The notes under the pieces: generated by a model
What the model saw: only the letters and a program-made list of their open reading frames with translations
Databases searched by the model: none
Told to the model about the DNA's origin: nothing
Shown: piece by piece, positions 6,457 to 8,726 of the stretch
Layout of the letters: the number at the start of each line of letters is the position of its first letter
How positions within the stretch are numbered: the first letter of the stretch is position 1
Source: Clostridia bacterium
Lineage (GTDB): Bacteria > Bacillota_E > SLMV01 > PUMD01
Reading direction: 5' to 3'
Assembly: GCA_007128555.1 (NCBI GenBank)
Contig: SKXF01000350.1
Coordinates: 1 to 8,726, forward strand
Length of the DNA stretch: 8,726 bases
Translations under genes and position numbers: made by a program

Positions 6457-8100
6457 CTATTCAGAGATCCACGCCTTATGGAACTTGAATATCTTCTCGT
6501 TAATGCTGTAGTCCTGCACCCTCGGATGCACAGCATATGTGGCAACTTGTTCCCAGAGAGGAACATAGATCTGTTGCTCGATGATCAGGTGCTGGAGTTC
6601 TGATGCAAGCTGTATCCGGTCATCCATGATCATACTCCGATTCAGCTCATCGAAGAGTCTCTGCACCTCATCGGCGAGTTCCATGATCTCTGGATCCTCA
6701 CTCATGTGCATTCTGTGCACGTTCCAATAGGAATCGCGAGGCAAATTGGCTCCAGTCATTCTTACGGCACAGCTCAGACCGCCCTGCGAGTGATAGGTTA
6801 CGTCAAAGTCAGCACCCACCCAGTAATCCAGATAAGTACCCCACTCGAGCGTAACAATGTCGGACTTGAAACCCAGCCTTCCGAGCTGTTGCTGGATGAT
6901 CTGGTTGTACCGCTGGTGATCCTCATGATCTGCGGAGAGAATCTCCACTTCGAGCACCTGTCCGTCACGATAGCGATAGCCGTCATTCTCCAGTATCCAA
7001 CCTGCTTCATCCAAAATGGAAGCAGCCAGATCCATGTCGAAATCCCTGGTCGGAACAGTGGGATCGTGGTACGGGGAGTGCTCGCACACGCCAGCCGGAG
7101 TGACATCCGCTCGGCCGTGGAGCATCCTGTCAATGATCATTTCCCTGTCGATGGAATGGCTTATCGCCCGGCGGACCGCCAGCTCCGAGCAGGGCTCTCG
7201 TGACAGGTTAAGGCTGATGAACTGCGCTCCCGCAGAGCACCGCTCGTCGAGGACGAAGCCGGCATCGGCTATCCTATCAATGTCATCGGCACCAACTCCG
7301 TACAGGATGTCAATATTCCCAACCTCTGCCTCAATGATCTGAGTCGCCTGTTCGGGGATGATCCGCATGCGGAGCCGGTCCACGAAGGGAACGTGGCCCC
7401 AGTAACTCTCATTCCGGACCATCACCAGTTCACTGTCCCGCTCGTACTCATGGAAAACGAACGGGCCCGTGCCCACAGGTCGGTTGGCGAAATCCTCGCC
7501 GAGTTCCCGGACCGCCGTTGGGCTGACCATGTTGCTCGCCCATCCGGCGAGCGTACTGGGTAAGAATAAATAATCGGGTATCAGAAGGTGGAACCGGACT
7601 TCATATTCGCCCAATACCTCCACCTCGCCGAGGACATCCACCAGGCCTACCCTATATAGCGAACCCACATCCTCATCCAGGATCCGGTCGAAGTTAAACT
7701 TCACCGCTTCAGCGTTGAAGGGTGTTCCATCGTGGAACTCAACTCCCTGGCGCAGCTGAAGTGTGAAAGTAAGATCCTCTTCGGAGAACTCCCACTCCAA
7801 CGCCAGACCAGGTACCAGGTTGTCATCCTCGTCTTTTTCAATCAACCTGTCATACATGGGAGCGATGGCCCTCATGCTGAGCCAATCCCTCTGCATGTGA
7901 AGATCCAGAGACGTCGGGCTGCTTGTAAAAGGAACAACAATTTGCCCGCCCCTACGAGGCTCATCATCTGGTGTGGGCTCGTCAACCGGATCTTCCGCTT
8001 CTTCTTCAGGTGCACATCCAGTGATAGCAAACGTCGCAAATACAACGAGCAGTATGACCAGAGCAACCCTCCAGAACCGACCCTTATGTTTAACGCTCAC
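6457..8100 (-). CDS. ABC transporter solute-binding lipoprotein, family 5 (peptide/nickel type)
   Basis: A 547-residue extracellular binding protein that should deliver oligopeptides or similar ligands to the adjacent permease. A basic N-terminus, a hydrophobic stretch and the lipobox AITGC give a lipidated Cys29, followed by an acidic linker rich in Glu, Asp and Pro. SBP_bac_5 features follow in order: RGGQIVVPF, YDRLIEKD, LVPGLALEWEFSEE, QLRQGVEFHDGTPFNAEAVKF, RPVGTGPFVFHEY with RNESYWG, and VRRAISHSIDREMII. Length is normal for the family. GTG at 8100 is preferred as start because AAGGAGG (8109-8115) lies 8 bases upstream. TTG at 8106 would sit only 2 bases away and would add two residues. 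Four further cysteines lie in the mature part (288, 304, 339, 444), possibly forming disulfides. The permease gene ends 144 bases upstream on the same strand, so one operon is likely. Ligand is not predictable; the neighbouring peptidase favours peptides. Confidence 0.92.
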   Translation of the reverse strand: MSVKHKGRFWRVALVILLVVFATFAITGCAPEEEAEDPVDEPTPDDEPRRGGQIVVPFTSSPTSLDLHMQRDWLSMRAIAPMYDRLIEKDEDDNLVPGLALEWEFSEEDLTFTLQLRQGVEFHDGTPFNAEAVKFNFDRILDEDVGSLYRVGLVDVLGEVEVLGEYEVRFHLLIPDYLFLPSTLAGWASNMVSPTAVRELGEDFANRPVGTGPFVFHEYERDSELVMVRNESYWGHVPFVDRLRMRIIPEQATQIIEAEVGNIDILYGVGADDIDRIADAGFVLDERCSAGAQFISLNLSREPCSELAVRRAISHSIDREMIIDRMLHGRADVTPAGVCEHSPYHDPTVPTRDFDMDLAASILDEAGWILENDGYRYRDGQVLEVEILSADHEDHQRYNQIIQQQLGRLGFKSDIVTLEWGTYLDYWVGADFDVTYHSQGGLSCAVRMTGANLPRDSYWNVHRMHMSEDPEIMELADEVQRLFDELNRSMIMDDRIQLASELQHLIIEQQIYVPLWEQVATYAVHPRVQDYSINEKIFKFHKAWISE

Positions 8101-8244
8101 ATTCAACCCCTCCTTTTAAGGGTAGCACTTCAAATTTCACCGTCGTGAACACTGCCTGTTGTCCCCCTTCAATAACTCGTCCTCTCCATCACCTCCCTTC
8201 GGTTCCTCTGCTCACATCTGCTGCCTAACCGCAACCCACAGAAA

Positions 8245-8726
8245 TCACTGAGTCAACCGGGGGTCCAGAGCATCCCGCAGGGCATCACCCACGAAGTTTA
8301 TCGCCAGTACCGTGATGAATATTGCCAGGCCTGGAAACATCATGACGTGCGGGGCATCCCTGATAAATCGGCGTGCCGCTCCGATCATCGCTCCCCATTC
8401 GGCCGCGGGCGGCTGGACACCGAGGCCCAAGAAGCTCAACCCTGCCGCTGTCAGCAAAGCTCCAGCCACCGAAAGGGTGGCGTGCACAATTATGGGCGAT
8501 ATCGTGTTGGGTAATACGTGCCGGAACATGGTCCGCAGCTGCTTACTTCCCACGGCCCTGCTCGCCTCAACATATTCCTGTTCCTTGATCGACAGAACGT
8601 TCCCCCGGACAATACGGGCAAATCCAGGGGTGTTCCAAATAGCCAGGGCGATGATGAGGTTGTTCAACCCGGGACCCAGTATGCTAACAACGAGGATGGC
8701 AAGCAGCACACCTGGAAATGACATCA
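8245..8726 (-). CDS. ABC transporter permease, DppC/OppC type (partial, C-terminal part)
   Basis: The C-terminal ~160 residues of an inner-membrane permease of the BPD_transp_1 family, cut by the right window edge. The visible ATG at 8724 is probably internal, because MSFPGVLLAI matches a conserved mid-protein segment, so the true start lies outside. The EAA loop that docks the ATPase is clear: EASRAVG, nine residues, then HVLP. Hydrophobic helices flank it, followed by LSFLGLGVQPPAAEWG and the ending GDALRDALDPRL, all hallmarks of the DppC/OppC subunit of peptide/nickel importers. It precedes the binding-protein gene in transcription order. The partner permease and ATPase genes probably lie further right. 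A GGAGGTGAT purine-rich stretch in the 144-base gap has no credible gene behind it. Confidence 0.92.
   Translation of the reverse strand, partial: MSFPGVLLAILVVSILGPGLNNLIIALAIWNTPGFARIVRGNVLSIKEQEYVEASRAVGSKQLRTMFRHVLPNTISPIIVHATLSVAGALLTAAGLSFLGLGVQPPAAEWGAMIGAARRFIRDAPHVMMFPGLAIFITVLAINFVGDALRDALDPRLTQ

Noticed and set aside
8373..8721. Plus-strand frames at the right edge
   Set aside because: Antisense to the permease, whose EAA loop and C-terminal motif are clear.

Overview
The window reads as ordinary bacterial chromosome: strong Shine-Dalgarno sites (AGGAGG-type), GTG or TTG starts, a lipobox lipoprotein and an ABC permease. The lineage cannot be fixed from the sequence. Start usage and ribosome-binding sites would suit a Bacillota-like or related peptide-fermenting bacterium, but this is a weak inference. 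Base composition is uneven. Sampled 60-base lines in the left gene are about 63-70% G+C by hand count, against about 42-45% in sampled lines of the peptidase and of the 5' part of the enolase-superfamily gene.

Layout, left to right. (1) Bases 1-236 look like a divergent regulatory region. A possible minus-strand gene start lies at the extreme left edge, and a perfect 8-bp inverted repeat lies at 37-70. (2) 237-1841 (+): an exported D-aminoacylase/N-acyl-D-amino-acid deacylase-like amidohydrolase. (3) 1842-2476: a 635-base gap with the decayed N-terminus of a transposase (minus strand), several hairpins, and a good promoter and leader for the next gene. (4) 2477-3580 (+): an enolase-superfamily protein of the muconate-lactonizing/epimerase type. 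(5) 3581-3855: a convergent gap with two overlapping hairpins. (6) 3856-6168 (-): an S9 prolyl-oligopeptidase/dipeptidyl-peptidase-IV-type peptidase without a visible signal peptide. (7) 6169-6456: a gap with two hairpins. (8) 6457-8100 (-): a family-5 (peptide/nickel type) solute-binding lipoprotein. (9) 8245-8726 (-): the C-terminal part of a DppC/OppC-type permease, continuing past the right edge.

The three minus-strand genes run permease, binding protein, peptidase. They suggest uptake of oligopeptides followed by removal of short N-terminal peptides. The two plus-strand genes act on N-acyl-D-amino acids (amidohydrolase) and on acidic C-H carbons such as amino-acid alpha-carbons (enolase superfamily). 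Together the locus suggests scavenging of peptides or acylated amino acids, possibly D-residue-containing ones. That functional link is inferred from neighbourhood only. No tRNA, rRNA or CRISPR array was seen.
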